From a virus: a stretch of DNA of 61,035 nt. The DNA lies in IMG/VR virus record IMGVR_UViG_3300025141_017123, positions 1 through 61,035 of that record. One strand, written 5' to 3'. Positions 33,575 to 40,641 of the stretch are shown here, one piece after another. A model generated the notes under the pieces. That model worked only from the letters and a program-made list of their open reading frames with translations, was not told where the DNA came from and ran no database searches. The translations under genes and the position numbers were made by a program. Each line of letters opens with the position of its first letter. Within the stretch, counting starts at the first letter, position 1.

Positions 33575-34495
33575 CTACTTTTGGGTATTAATACGGTCGT
33601 TAAACATGGCGAGCATGTATTCACGGTTTGCTTGGGCGTCTTGCCATTCGTCTTCGGCAAATTGTGGTATGCACTCAGCGCCGGCTAAATGCTCTGGGCC
33701 AAACTCACCGCTTAAACGGTTTAACATGTGGGTAATGCGTTGCTGTACGGCTAACCATAAATGCCAGGTTGTTTGCGCTGCGCCTATACGGTGGTTTAAA
33801 TCAAGGTCGCGGGCGTTACAAAGTTGCTCGGCCATGGCTATAAACTCTTCGAGCGACTCGTTAACAACGGCATTATGTGCAAACGACTTTTGGCGCACCT
33901 GTGCAACCAGCATAGGCAGCTCGTACATTTGCTTTGGGGCCTTGGTTAAGCGCTCAGTCTCTAAAGCGTTTATGAGCGTGGTTGTTTGATCTTCAAGCTC
34001 GGTGTGTTTGTTTTTAAGCTTGCGAATTTCTTTACGGAACTCACGTACTGATAAGTCATTAAGTGTTTCAAGGTCGTCGTCATCTAACGATTCAACAGTT
34101 TCAACCGGTAAGCGAGCCATTTCAATTAGCTTGCTTTTGTTCATGTTTAAAACGGCGGACGTCCGCCGTTTTGACTCCGGCAATGCTAAAAACATTTTCG
34201 CGACAGTCATTGATTCCCTAACAGTTCTAGGAGCTAATGAATACTCACGTATTTTTGATTCAAACTCGCCGTGAGCGGAATGCATTTTGATAGACATATA
34301 CAACAGCCCGCGTTTTGCTGTATCTATAAGTGCTTGCTCTTCCATCTGAATAACTAGCTGCCATGCACTTTCAACATTGTCAGGCATCACTAGATGAACT
34401 TGAGTAGCCATAGATTCAATTTTTTGAGCTAGCTGTTGTTGCTCTTCTGCACTAAAAACCTGAATTTCAGACGGTTCTTGGTCTTTGATAGTCAT
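33575..34495 (-). CDS. KorB/DUF3102-like DNA-binding protein
   Basis: 306 residues. Residues about 55-120 (GLLYMSIKMHSAHGEFESKI, LAPRTVRESMTVAKMFLALPES, LNMNKSKLIEMARL) look like a DUF3102/ParB-type helix-turn-helix region, followed by a coiled coil (FRKEIRKLKNKHTELEDQ). It lies immediately upstream of the transposase in the early operon. It is a candidate ligand for the dispersed TTTAAA arrays, purely by inference. A perfect 24-bp palindrome lies within the coding sequence (34149-34172). Confidence 0.6.
   Translation of the reverse strand: MTIKDQEPSEIQVFSAEEQQQLAQKIESMATQVHLVMPDNVESAWQLVIQMEEQALIDTAKRGLLYMSIKMHSAHGEFESKIREYSLAPRTVRESMTVAKMFLALPESKRRTSAVLNMNKSKLIEMARLPVETVESLDDDDLETLNDLSVREFRKEIRKLKNKHTELEDQTTTLINALETERLTKAPKQMYELPMLVAQVRQKSFAHNAVVNESLEEFIAMAEQLCNARDLDLNHRIGAAQTTWHLWLAVQQRITHMLNRLSGEFGPEHLAGAECIPQFAEDEWQDAQANREYMLAMFNDRINTQK
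34149..34172. repeat. perfect 24-bp palindrome inside a coding region
   Basis: Half-site AAAACGGCGGAC followed directly by its complement. GC-rich centre with A and T flanks gives a terminator-like stem in both directions. Confidence 0.9.
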
Positions 34496-34544
34496 TATCT
34501 TTTAGCCTTAGTTGGGTTTTATAGCGGGTGGTGTAATGGTGACG

Positions 34545-34997
34545 TCATTCTTGATTGTCGTCGTTTGTCAGTAACGACTCTGCAATATAGCGTTGCATGG
34601 CAGTGCGCTCTTCTATTTCCATTTGCAGCTCAGCGTGTTGCTGCAATAACTGCGAGCGCTGATCGACCGCTTTAAATAAAATAGGTTTGAGCAATATATT
34701 GGCAGGCTCGGTTGAGCGCACGGCGTAACAAAGTGCCGGTAAAAAGTGCATGGGCATGTAGTGTGCTTGGCTGGGTGCTAGCCATTTATTAAGTTTGGCT
34801 TGGTCAACTTCGTTGTTTTGCGAGTGTAGTGCGTCGTTCATGCGGTCAGCTATTACTGGGCGGCTAAAGCCTGAGCGCTTCATAGCAGAGCAAACACTGT
34901 GAATAAACAAATGGTATATATCGCAATCTGGCGCTACGTCTGCGTCAAGTATGCTTTTGGTCATCTGTTTTTGTTGTGCCATTGTTAACTGTTCCAT
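34545..34997 (-). CDS. hypothetical phage early protein
   Basis: 150 residues. Contains GFSRPVIADRMNDALHSQNNEVDQAKLNKW, which looks like a helix-turn-helix-type DNA-binding segment, then a C-terminal coil. Related proteins appear near the transposase in B3/D3112-like phages. No firm function. Located between the Ner-like and KorB-like genes. Confidence 0.6.
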   Translation of the reverse strand: MEQLTMAQQKQMTKSILDADVAPDCDIYHLFIHSVCSAMKRSGFSRPVIADRMNDALHSQNNEVDQAKLNKWLAPSQAHYMPMHFLPALCYAVRSTEPANILLKPILFKAVDQRSQLLQQHAELQMEIEERTAMQRYIAESLLTNDDNQE

Positions 34998-35053
34998 AGG
35001 TAAAAATCTCTTACAAAATTACATTGATTTAAAATGCGTAATTACCGATGCTG

Positions 35054-35317
35054 TCACTCAGCCGATAAAAGCTCGCGCAGCGCTTGTACTTTTTGGCTGC
35101 GGGTGTCTTTATTTTTGGTATAAGCGGGTACGTCAGGAAAAATAGCCTCTACCGGTTTGCCAATTATTTTGGCAATGGCAGCGGCCACTTTGTAGGATGT
35201 GGTGTGCTGATAAACAACACTGCTTACATGAGATAGGTTTAAGCCAAGTGCGGCTGCCACAATTGACAGTGAATAGCCTTTTTCTTCAAGTGCTTGTTTT
35301 ATTTGCTCTGGTTTCAT
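35054..35317 (-). CDS. ner: Ner-like DNA-binding regulator
   Basis: 87 residues. IKQALEEKGYSLSIVAAALG, LNLSHVSSVVY and YKVAAAIAKIIGKPVEAIFPD match the Ner/Nlp family. In Mu, Ner is a Cro-like repressor that turns down both the early and the repressor promoters. It is the first leftward early gene and is divergent from the CI-like repressor. An inverted repeat TGTAAA...TTTACA (35318-35340) abuts its start codon. Confidence 0.82.
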   Translation of the reverse strand: MKPEQIKQALEEKGYSLSIVAAALGLNLSHVSSVVYQHTTSYKVAAAIAKIIGKPVEAIFPDVPAYTKNKDTRSQKVQALRELLSAE

Positions 35318-35340
35318 TGTAAAGTGCCTTTTGGTTTACA
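35318..35340. promoter_or_regulatory. inverted repeat at the ner start, candidate operator
   Basis: TGTAAA (35318-35323) and TTTACA (35335-35340) form a dyad separated by 11 bp in the 94-bp divergent control region between ner and the repressor. Confidence 0.5.
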
Positions 35341-35404
35341 TACGCTTTTATGTTCTTTGGCGAGATTTAAAGTGTATGTTTTTGTTAATGTGTGGTGAGA
35401 ATAG

Positions 35405-35416
35405 GACATATATGTC
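35405..35416. promoter_or_regulatory. palindromic operator overlapping the repressor start
   Basis: GACATATATGTC, a perfect 12-bp palindrome that includes the ATG at 35412. A related palindrome lies 31 bp downstream. Confidence 0.65.
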
Positions 35417-36131
35417 TACATATCAACCCTTGCAAGACATAAATGTCTGTGAATTATTTAAAAAAGAACGTAACCGACTGAATTTAAGTCAAAAAGAAAT
35501 TGCAGATTTTTTAGGAATGTCATCAAAACAGATCAGTCGATGGGAGACTCAAATTGCCATCCCATCTGATAAATTAGCTTTATTATCTGGTTTAGGATTT
35601 GACACTAATTATATTATTACTGGCATAAGTGGTGATTCGTTAACAGTTGCCGCTGCACCTACTCAAATCACAGCACTGCAAACCAGCCATGCTGATTTAA
35701 CGGCTGTGCCACAATACGATTTAGCGGCCAGTGCGGGTGGTGGTGCTTTGGTTATTGCCGAACACCCTATAGCACGGTTTGAGCTTTCTACCCGTTGGCT
35801 GCAACAAAATAACCTACATAATAAAAAGCTGACGGTAGTACCTGTGCGCGGCGACAGTATGGAAGGTACGCTATACGATGGTGATTTGACTCTCGTTTCA
35901 CTGGTAGACGACCCTGCTGATGCGCGTGAAGGTGTTTGCGTGCTTAGATTTGATGATGAGATTTTTGTAAAGCGTATACAGTACGACTTTAAAAGTAAGG
36001 GTTACAGCATTACCAGCGACAACAGCGCATACTCTGGCTTTTTTGTTGATGCGGATGATATTAACGCTGGGCGTTTTAGTGTACTTGGTCGTGTAGAACG
36101 TGTGTTACAACGGACACGTAAAGTGGATTGA
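35412..36131 (+). CDS. CI-like S24 phage repressor
   Basis: 239 residues from the ATG at 35412, preceded by AGGA; a longer frame beginning at 35331 has no ribosome site. The N-terminal helix-turn-helix is LSQKEIADFLGMSSKQISRWE. The C-terminal S24 domain has Ser149 (VRGDSMEG) and Lys187 (IFVKRIQ). An Ala108-Gly109 bond in AASAGGG is in the right place for RecA-stimulated self-cleavage, so the prophage is probably SOS-inducible, unlike Mu whose repressor is not cleaved. It should bind the two palindromes at its own start. Confidence 0.88.
   Translation: MSTYQPLQDINVCELFKKERNRLNLSQKEIADFLGMSSKQISRWETQIAIPSDKLALLSGLGFDTNYIITGISGDSLTVAAAPTQITALQTSHADLTAVPQYDLAASAGGGALVIAEHPIARFELSTRWLQQNNLHNKKLTVVPVRGDSMEGTLYDGDLTLVSLVDDPADAREGVCVLRFDDEIFVKRIQYDFKSKGYSITSDNSAYSGFFVDADDINAGRFSVLGRVERVLQRTRKVD
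35435..35448. promoter_or_regulatory. second palindromic operator inside the repressor gene
   Basis: AGACATAAATGTCT, related to the site at 35405; centres are 31 bp apart, about three helical turns. Confidence 0.6.
36109..36129 (+). repeat. 21-bp direct repeat, copy 1
   Basis: AACGGACACGTAAAGTGGAT plus one T; includes the last codons of the repressor. The identical copy 2 is at 36523-36543, so the small gene between them is exactly bracketed. Confidence 0.9.
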
Positions 36132-36149
36132 TAATAAAAAGGAATGCAG

Positions 36150-36524
36150 ATGGAGCTGTTAGAGCGCAAATATGTACGAGAGTTGGCTAATCAACATAAC
36201 ATAAGGCTGCTTGCTGCTGCCCTAAATAATACCTCCCCGCAACTACTGCTTGATTTAGACGATGAACTAAGTGAGTTAACTAAAGACCTTAGCGAAGAAG
36301 AAGTTAAAAAGTTTGATCTGATTTACTGTCAAGAAATGGATGCTTTAACGGCAATGAAGGAAGTAGAAATTGCAAAGGACAAATTGAAAATTGCTGAACT
36401 TGAGGCCAAAACCGCTGAGGTAGAGTTGAATCAAGCGCAAGAGCAAAGCGAAATTAATATTATTAGTTATGTTGTGGCCTTTGCAATCATATTTTTTGTT
36501 GGACTGTTTATTTTTGGTAAGTAA
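36150..36524 (+). CDS. small coiled-coil membrane protein (cargo)
   Basis: 124 residues from the second ATG (36150), which has AAGGA six bases upstream; the ATG at 36144 is too close to it. A Glu/Lys-rich coiled coil (about 60-105) is followed by a C-terminal membrane span (ISYVVAFAIIFFVGLFIFG). A tail-anchored protein of unknown role. It is inserted between 21-bp direct repeats just after the repressor, in the usual position of lysogenic-conversion genes. Confidence 0.65.
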   Translation: MELLERKYVRELANQHNIRLLAAALNNTSPQLLLDLDDELSELTKDLSEEEVKKFDLIYCQEMDALTAMKEVEIAKDKLKIAELEAKTAEVELNQAQEQSEINIISYVVAFAIIFFVGLFIFGK

Positions 36525-36543
36525 CGGACACGTAAAGTGGATT
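36523..36543 (+). repeat. 21-bp direct repeat, copy 2
   Basis: Identical to 36109-36129. It begins at the stop codon of the small cargo gene. Confidence 0.9.
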
Positions 36544-36575
36544 AGTAAAAATTTAAATAATAATTAGAGGGAACT

Positions 36576-37490
36576 ATGGCAAATAAAAACTATAACTTTG
36601 ATTTTTATCAATGTATAACAGCCAACTCAGACGTAAATGCAGAGCAAAGAACAACAGGCCAATTGCTTGATGATACATTTACACGTTTTGAGCAAGGCAA
36701 CAGCTGTGTAAAAGAAATAGCATCTTATACCTACGAACTACGCTTATTTGAACGCACAGAGTTTGGGTATCGAGGAGTAATAGGAAAGCATAGAACCAGT
36801 GACTTACCCAATGCCGCCATTGTTGGTGGTGAAGAACGAGAATTACAATTAGCGCCTAATGAAAACCTTTTAGAAAAATCTTTCTTTCATTTTTATAGAG
36901 ATTACTCGTTACTTATAGTGCAAAGAAACCATATGTGCATTGGGTTTAATAACCTAGCTAAATACTTTTCGTCGGGTGGGTATGTTACTGCGCTATCTCC
37001 TGTTATAGCTCCTGCCGATGTGTTGTTGTTAATGCAAAACAACATACTGATACGACATGCTGACTTTTCAATTGCAAAGCCTACAAACCCTGATTTATTT
37101 GAGGGTATTGAACATGACTTTGCTAATAATATAATCTCTACTTTAAGTGGCTCGGGCACGGCTATGCTAAACCTGACTCTTAGGGGGAATGCGAGATCGG
37201 ACGTTGCTGATGAGAGGTATTTAGCATCAAATTTGAAAGGTGCATTCAGAGAACTTAACTCTAAGTTTGATGTTAAAAAATGTAAATTGCTATTAGAAGA
37301 CGCCGATACACTGGTAACTCACCCTATTGATTTAGTTGCAGATAGACTGGTTTATTATGCAAAAGTGAATATCGAAGGGCGTTATCCTTCAGCTGCGGCA
37401 ATGTGGCAAGCGATGGAAGATGCTAGAGACTCAAAGGAATCTGAGCTAGAATTATACTTTGGGAGCTTAGAGCGTCAGAGATTAGGATAA
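36576..37490 (+). CDS. soluble cargo protein of unknown function, pairs with membrane gene
   Basis: 304 residues with GAGGGA before the ATG. No signal peptide or membrane segment. The N-terminal third is strand-rich (SYTYELRLFERTEFGYRGVIGKHRTSDLP) and there is a conserved-looking LLEKSFFHFYRDYSLLIVQRNH stretch; the rest is mixed. I cannot assign a family with confidence. It ends 3 bp before the membrane protein at 37494, so the two form an operon. Size and pairing (about 300 residues soluble plus about 150 residues four-span membrane) recall two-gene membrane defence systems, but I see no sequence match to a named one. Confidence 0.6.
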   Translation: MANKNYNFDFYQCITANSDVNAEQRTTGQLLDDTFTRFEQGNSCVKEIASYTYELRLFERTEFGYRGVIGKHRTSDLPNAAIVGGEERELQLAPNENLLEKSFFHFYRDYSLLIVQRNHMCIGFNNLAKYFSSGGYVTALSPVIAPADVLLLMQNNILIRHADFSIAKPTNPDLFEGIEHDFANNIISTLSGSGTAMLNLTLRGNARSDVADERYLASNLKGAFRELNSKFDVKKCKLLLEDADTLVTHPIDLVADRLVYYAKVNIEGRYPSAAAMWQAMEDARDSKESELELYFGSLERQRLG

Positions 37491-37493
37491 CCT

Positions 37494-37958
37494 ATGTGGC
37501 AAAGTGCTAAAAAACACCATGTTATGATTATGGCTAGCGTGTCTTTTGTTATTTGCATGTTTATATGGCCTGTTGTGGCTGACTTTAGTGCTAAGCAAAT
37601 ACAACCCATTGCCTCTGCGGTGTCTACCATTGCAGGGATTTTGTTTGGCTTTGTAATGGCCTCGATCACGTTATTTGCCTCAGCTAAAGACAATACTCTA
37701 ATACGTAATACTACCTTAACAGGCTACTTACCTAAGTTAGTTAATAAGCTGCATTTTACTATGGGGTTATTATTGGCTGTGTGTTTTATTTTTTTGGTAG
37801 TGCTGTTTATTCCTGATACAGCAAACTTTGATATTAATGATAAAACAATAAAGCTGGCGGCTGTGGTGATGATTGTTGGTGTATTTGTGATGTTAAATGC
37901 GTTCGCTAACTTTTTTGTTTCCTGGAATAAGTTTAAAGCGTTTTCAGCCCATATGTGA
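37494..37958 (+). CDS. four-span membrane protein, partner of 36576 gene
   Basis: 154 residues. Hydrophobic segments: MIMASVSFVICMFIWPVV, SAVSTIAGILFGFVMASITL, TMGLLLAVCFIFLVVLFI and LAAVVMIVGVFVMLNAFANF. AGGATAACCT precedes the ATG. The transcript ends in the terminator at 37975-37998. Expected in the inner membrane. Possible roles are superinfection exclusion or an effector pore activated by the soluble partner; both are inference. Confidence 0.65.
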   Translation: MWQSAKKHHVMIMASVSFVICMFIWPVVADFSAKQIQPIASAVSTIAGILFGFVMASITLFASAKDNTLIRNTTLTGYLPKLVNKLHFTMGLLLAVCFIFLVVLFIPDTANFDINDKTIKLAAVVMIVGVFVMLNAFANFFVSWNKFKAFSAHM

Positions 37959-37974
37959 TGTGTAATGTTTGAAG

Positions 37975-37998
37975 AAGCCCCTAGTTAGGGGCTTTTTT
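37975..37998 (+). terminator. rho-independent terminator
   Basis: Stem AAGCCCCTA/TAGGGGCTT with a three-base loop and a T6 run, between convergent genes. A-run on the left side makes it bidirectional. Confidence 0.92.
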
Positions 37999-38719
37999 AA
38001 TTTACTAAAGACAAATAAAATTTACCTAAGTCTTCATGTTGCGCAATACCTGCTGCTAAAGTAGTAAAGCTAGCAAGAAAATGAAAAGCACCGAGTAACT
38101 TTTCTCCGAAACCACTTTCCTTCAATTCATCTCTGTAAGCAATATCAGTAACGGCATGACCTAAAACCATATCTAAGCTATCTATAATTGGGTTTATACC
38201 TGTAATAATATATGAATTAATATGCTCTAGTATTTGATTTAATGCCTTATTTAAGTATTGTTTAAATTCTTTTGATAAGTCTGATTTAATCATTTCATCT
38301 ATAAGATCTTGAACCTTAACTCTCATTGAATTTAATGAATCTTCAGGAAGAACCTTTGTGCTAGTTTTGCCAGCGATTAGATCACTCAATAAACTGAGAT
38401 TATCTAATGAATGGTTATCGATTTTTGTTATAAAAGTACTGAATTGGCCATTGTAGTCTTGCTTTAAAAAAGCACTATTGACTTGCTTTGTCCAGTGCGT
38501 AGTTGTGCTTAATTGATTAGGGTATTCATTTTTTACAAATTCGAAAATTTCATAGGGAAGACTTGAAACTTTACCCATGTGCATTAAGAACTTAGATTCG
38601 TTTTCAGATGAAATATTTAAAATATCAGACCACATAGCTCTACAATTTTGATTATTAGGCTTACCTTTTGCTTTCACTAAAATAGCATGTAGCCTTGCTG
38701 CTGGATTATCTCCATTCAT
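37997..38719 (-). CDS. hypothetical cargo protein
   Basis: 240 residues from the ATG at 38719 (GAGGAA seven bases upstream); five further codons are possible. Mostly helical; contains CRAMWSDIL near the N-terminus and a hydrophobic C-terminal segment (LLGAFHFLASFTTLAAGIA). The only leftward gene among the right-arm cargo besides 40216. No family recognised; it may be constitutively expressed in the lysogen since it faces away from the late transcript. Confidence 0.6.
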   Translation of the reverse strand: MNGDNPAARLHAILVKAKGKPNNQNCRAMWSDILNISSENESKFLMHMGKVSSLPYEIFEFVKNEYPNQLSTTTHWTKQVNSAFLKQDYNGQFSTFITKIDNHSLDNLSLLSDLIAGKTSTKVLPEDSLNSMRVKVQDLIDEMIKSDLSKEFKQYLNKALNQILEHINSYIITGINPIIDSLDMVLGHAVTDIAYRDELKESGFGEKLLGAFHFLASFTTLAAGIAQHEDLGKFYLSLVN

Positions 38720-38838
38720 TGTTATCTTCCTCAAATTAAAAAAACAATCTAACTTTTAACCTCTTACGTGTAAATACTAGATGTAGATATAGAGAATTTT
38801 TCACGGGGTGGTTTTTGTAAAAGCGAGATAGAATTATT

Positions 38839-38979
38839 ATGCTTGCTAGGAAAAGTCACGACTATTACTGCATTGTCCACAGGTTATTATTGAAAATGGT
38901 TGATTTGTGGATTATATTGCTATTATCACTTTTAGTAGTTGTGACTATGGGTTGGGTTAAGGGATCACTTCCCTTTTAA
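38839..38979 (+). CDS. 46-residue single-span membrane peptide
   Basis: A short frame from ATG 38839 to TAA 38979. A basic/aromatic N-terminus precedes one membrane segment (LWIILLLSLLVVVTMGW). An internal ATG (codon 20) would give a 27-residue version. No strong ribosome site is seen, so existence is uncertain. It ends 12 bp before the next small gene. Confidence 0.4.
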   Translation: MLARKSHDYYCIVHRLLLKMVDLWIILLLSLLVVVTMGWVKGSLPF

Positions 38980-38991
38980 TGGAGGTGTAGT

Positions 38992-39159
38992 ATGTTTAAA
39001 TTTATTAAGAAATTTTTTACGTATAAAGAAAATACAGACGAAATTAAAGTAAAGGTTTCTGGTGGAAAGTATTTTATTGCTGATTTAGATTCACTATCAA
39101 AGAGTGAAGTAGTTAAAGATCAGGTTAGGCAAGCTAGAGCTTATGTAAGACAAAGCTAG
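38992..39159 (+). CDS. 55-residue hypothetical protein
   Basis: Begins at ATG 38992 after an excellent GGAGGTG site and ends at TAG 39159. MFKFIKKFFTYKENTDEI, then KVKVSGGKYFIADLDSL and a helical basic C-terminus. It is followed seven bases later by a strong terminator, so it is likely a real expressed gene. Function unknown. Confidence 0.65.
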   Translation: MFKFIKKFFTYKENTDEIKVKVSGGKYFIADLDSLSKSEVVKDQVRQARAYVRQS

Positions 39160-39165
39160 CAAAAG

Positions 39166-39190
39166 AAAAGCGCCGTAAGGCGCTTTTTTT
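39166..39190 (+). terminator. rho-independent terminator
   Basis: Stem AAAAGCGCC/GGCGCTTTT with a GTAA loop and a long T run, ending the two-peptide unit and lying 11 bp before the next start codon. Confidence 0.92.
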
Positions 39191-39201
39191 ATAAGGAAAT
39201 T

Positions 39202-40032
39202 ATGATAAAACCTACTGTTATATTTATTCTAGTTATTACTATCGCTGGGCATATTTACAGAAAAACAAATTATAAACTTTACCCAAAATATGAGGCATCT
39301 AAAGGCTATCATACTTTTTTGCTTGCTGCTTCTACAGGCTTAATCCTCTTTTTATGTGCATATATCTTTGTCACTGTGATTGCTCAATACTGCTTTGCTC
39401 AATCTATTGGAGCATGGTTTAGCTCTCAATTAAGTGTATTAAGCCCTTCCGTTGGACAGAGTTTTGAAACTGTAAATTTAATTTCTGTACTTTTTTTTAC
39501 TTTTTTATTTAGCTGGTTTATTCCAAGGGTTAAGTACACGGTAGCTAAAAAAAGGCAGGAGAACCCTATTCTAAATAGCTGGAAAAGAGCGGCAAGGAAA
39601 GATTTAACCCCTGAGTTTACTTACCTTGCATTTAATTCTTGGGAATATGGTTTACCCATCGCTTTTACTTTATCAAACGATAAGGTGTATATAGGCTATA
39701 TATCTGAAATCGGTATTGATAGTAATGATATTCACCTTTTGCCTATTTTAAGTGGTTACAGGTGTGATGAAAAGAAAGACCTTATTTATTTGATTGATTA
39801 TAAGCCCGTTATAGAGCACATCTTAAATGAAGAGTGTGACGCTACTAGTGAGGATGTCGAAAAGAAAAGTAAAATGGGAGTCTACAAAAAGTTTGCTATT
39901 GCAATACCACATCGCGAGGTGGTTCATGCAAACCTCCATGACACTAGCTATAAAAAGCACTTTGATAGACACCGTTATGATCGCAAAGAAACTAAACCTT
40001 CTGATGTGAAATTTACTCTTAATGAATTATGA
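39202..40032 (+). CDS. membrane protein with cytoplasmic domain (cargo)
   Basis: 276 residues, AAGGAAATT before the ATG. Three hydrophobic segments (residues about 4-19, 39-61, 91-108) are followed by a ~160-residue soluble part with WEYGLPIAFTLSNDKVYIGYISEIG, a strand-rich stretch like domains that follow membrane anchors in other unnamed proteins (for example DUF6338-like; unverified). Because a terminator lies between it and the upstream gene, it may have its own promoter or be read only under antitermination. Confidence 0.6.
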   Translation: MIKPTVIFILVITIAGHIYRKTNYKLYPKYEASKGYHTFLLAASTGLILFLCAYIFVTVIAQYCFAQSIGAWFSSQLSVLSPSVGQSFETVNLISVLFFTFLFSWFIPRVKYTVAKKRQENPILNSWKRAARKDLTPEFTYLAFNSWEYGLPIAFTLSNDKVYIGYISEIGIDSNDIHLLPILSGYRCDEKKDLIYLIDYKPVIEHILNEECDATSEDVEKKSKMGVYKKFAIAIPHREVVHANLHDTSYKKHFDRHRYDRKETKPSDVKFTLNEL

Positions 40033-40192
40033 AATAGAGAGCATAACCTTCAAAGCTTGAGATGACTCATTTTTAGTGCAGCTTTTGTATAAGGCTAAAA
40101 AACATAATCACCTGTAAGCGATTTTAAGCATCCTATTTTATTTGGTGGCTACATTGGCATACATAAACCTTGTTTAAACAAGCACAAACGAA

Positions 40193-40231
40193 TTTAAACA
40201 TGGTTTAAACATGGTTTAACTCTGATTTAAC
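40193..40231. repeat. four TTTAA(A/C) motifs at 11-bp spacing
   Basis: Starts at 40193, 40204, 40215 and 40226, with a further TTTAAAC at 40173 out of phase. Covers the end of the gene at 40216 and the noncoding DNA after it. Confidence 0.8.
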
Positions 40232-40572
40232 GGTAATACTTTTTCAAAATCTGATTTAGCCTTTTTTAGAGAGTAATTTATTTTAAGTTCAGATTGCAAC
40301 GGCTTATTTATGGCAAGTTGCTGTTGGGCTATTAATACATACTCTTCAGTAGAAATGTAACCATCATCTGTGTAGTGATTGTTTATGTAAGTAGTAAGCA
40401 CGGAGTTTTGCTGGATAGCGATTAGCTTTGTAAGCGTATCGTACATAGTAGGTGATATTTCATCGGGTTTACCATATTCGACATTTTGAATGGGGCTATT
40501 TTGAAAAAACATACTTAAGTAAAAGGCAGTTAAACCAACTATAACTAAAAAGATTATTTTGTTTGCTAGCAT
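40216..40572 (-). CDS. small membrane-anchored hypothetical protein
   Basis: 118 residues, AAGGA seven bases before the ATG. N-terminal membrane anchor or uncleaved signal (IIFLVIVGLTAFYLSMFF), then a helical part outside the cytoplasm (QQNSVLTTYINNHY, EYVLIAQQQLAINKP). Leftward, nine bases from the divergent upstream frame. No family recognised. Confidence 0.55.
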   Translation of the reverse strand: MLANKIIFLVIVGLTAFYLSMFFQNSPIQNVEYGKPDEISPTMYDTLTKLIAIQQNSVLTTYINNHYTDDGYISTEEYVLIAQQQLAINKPLQSELKINYSLKKAKSDFEKVLPLNQS

Positions 40573-40641
40573 ATCCAGTCCTTGGTTAATTTGGATTTCT
40601 CTAATATAGTACCCTGCAAATTATGTTCAAGGGAATTGATA

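Noticed and set aside
36576-37958. Identification of the gene pair as Kiwa (KwaA/KwaB)
   Set aside because: Sizes and topology are similar, but gene order is reversed and I do not see the KwaB domain; naming it would be a guess.
38238-38266. Further TTTAAN array in the gene at 37997 (spacing 12 and 11)
   Set aside because: The region is AT-rich, only one motif is a full TTTAAA, and spacing is irregular; chance is likely.
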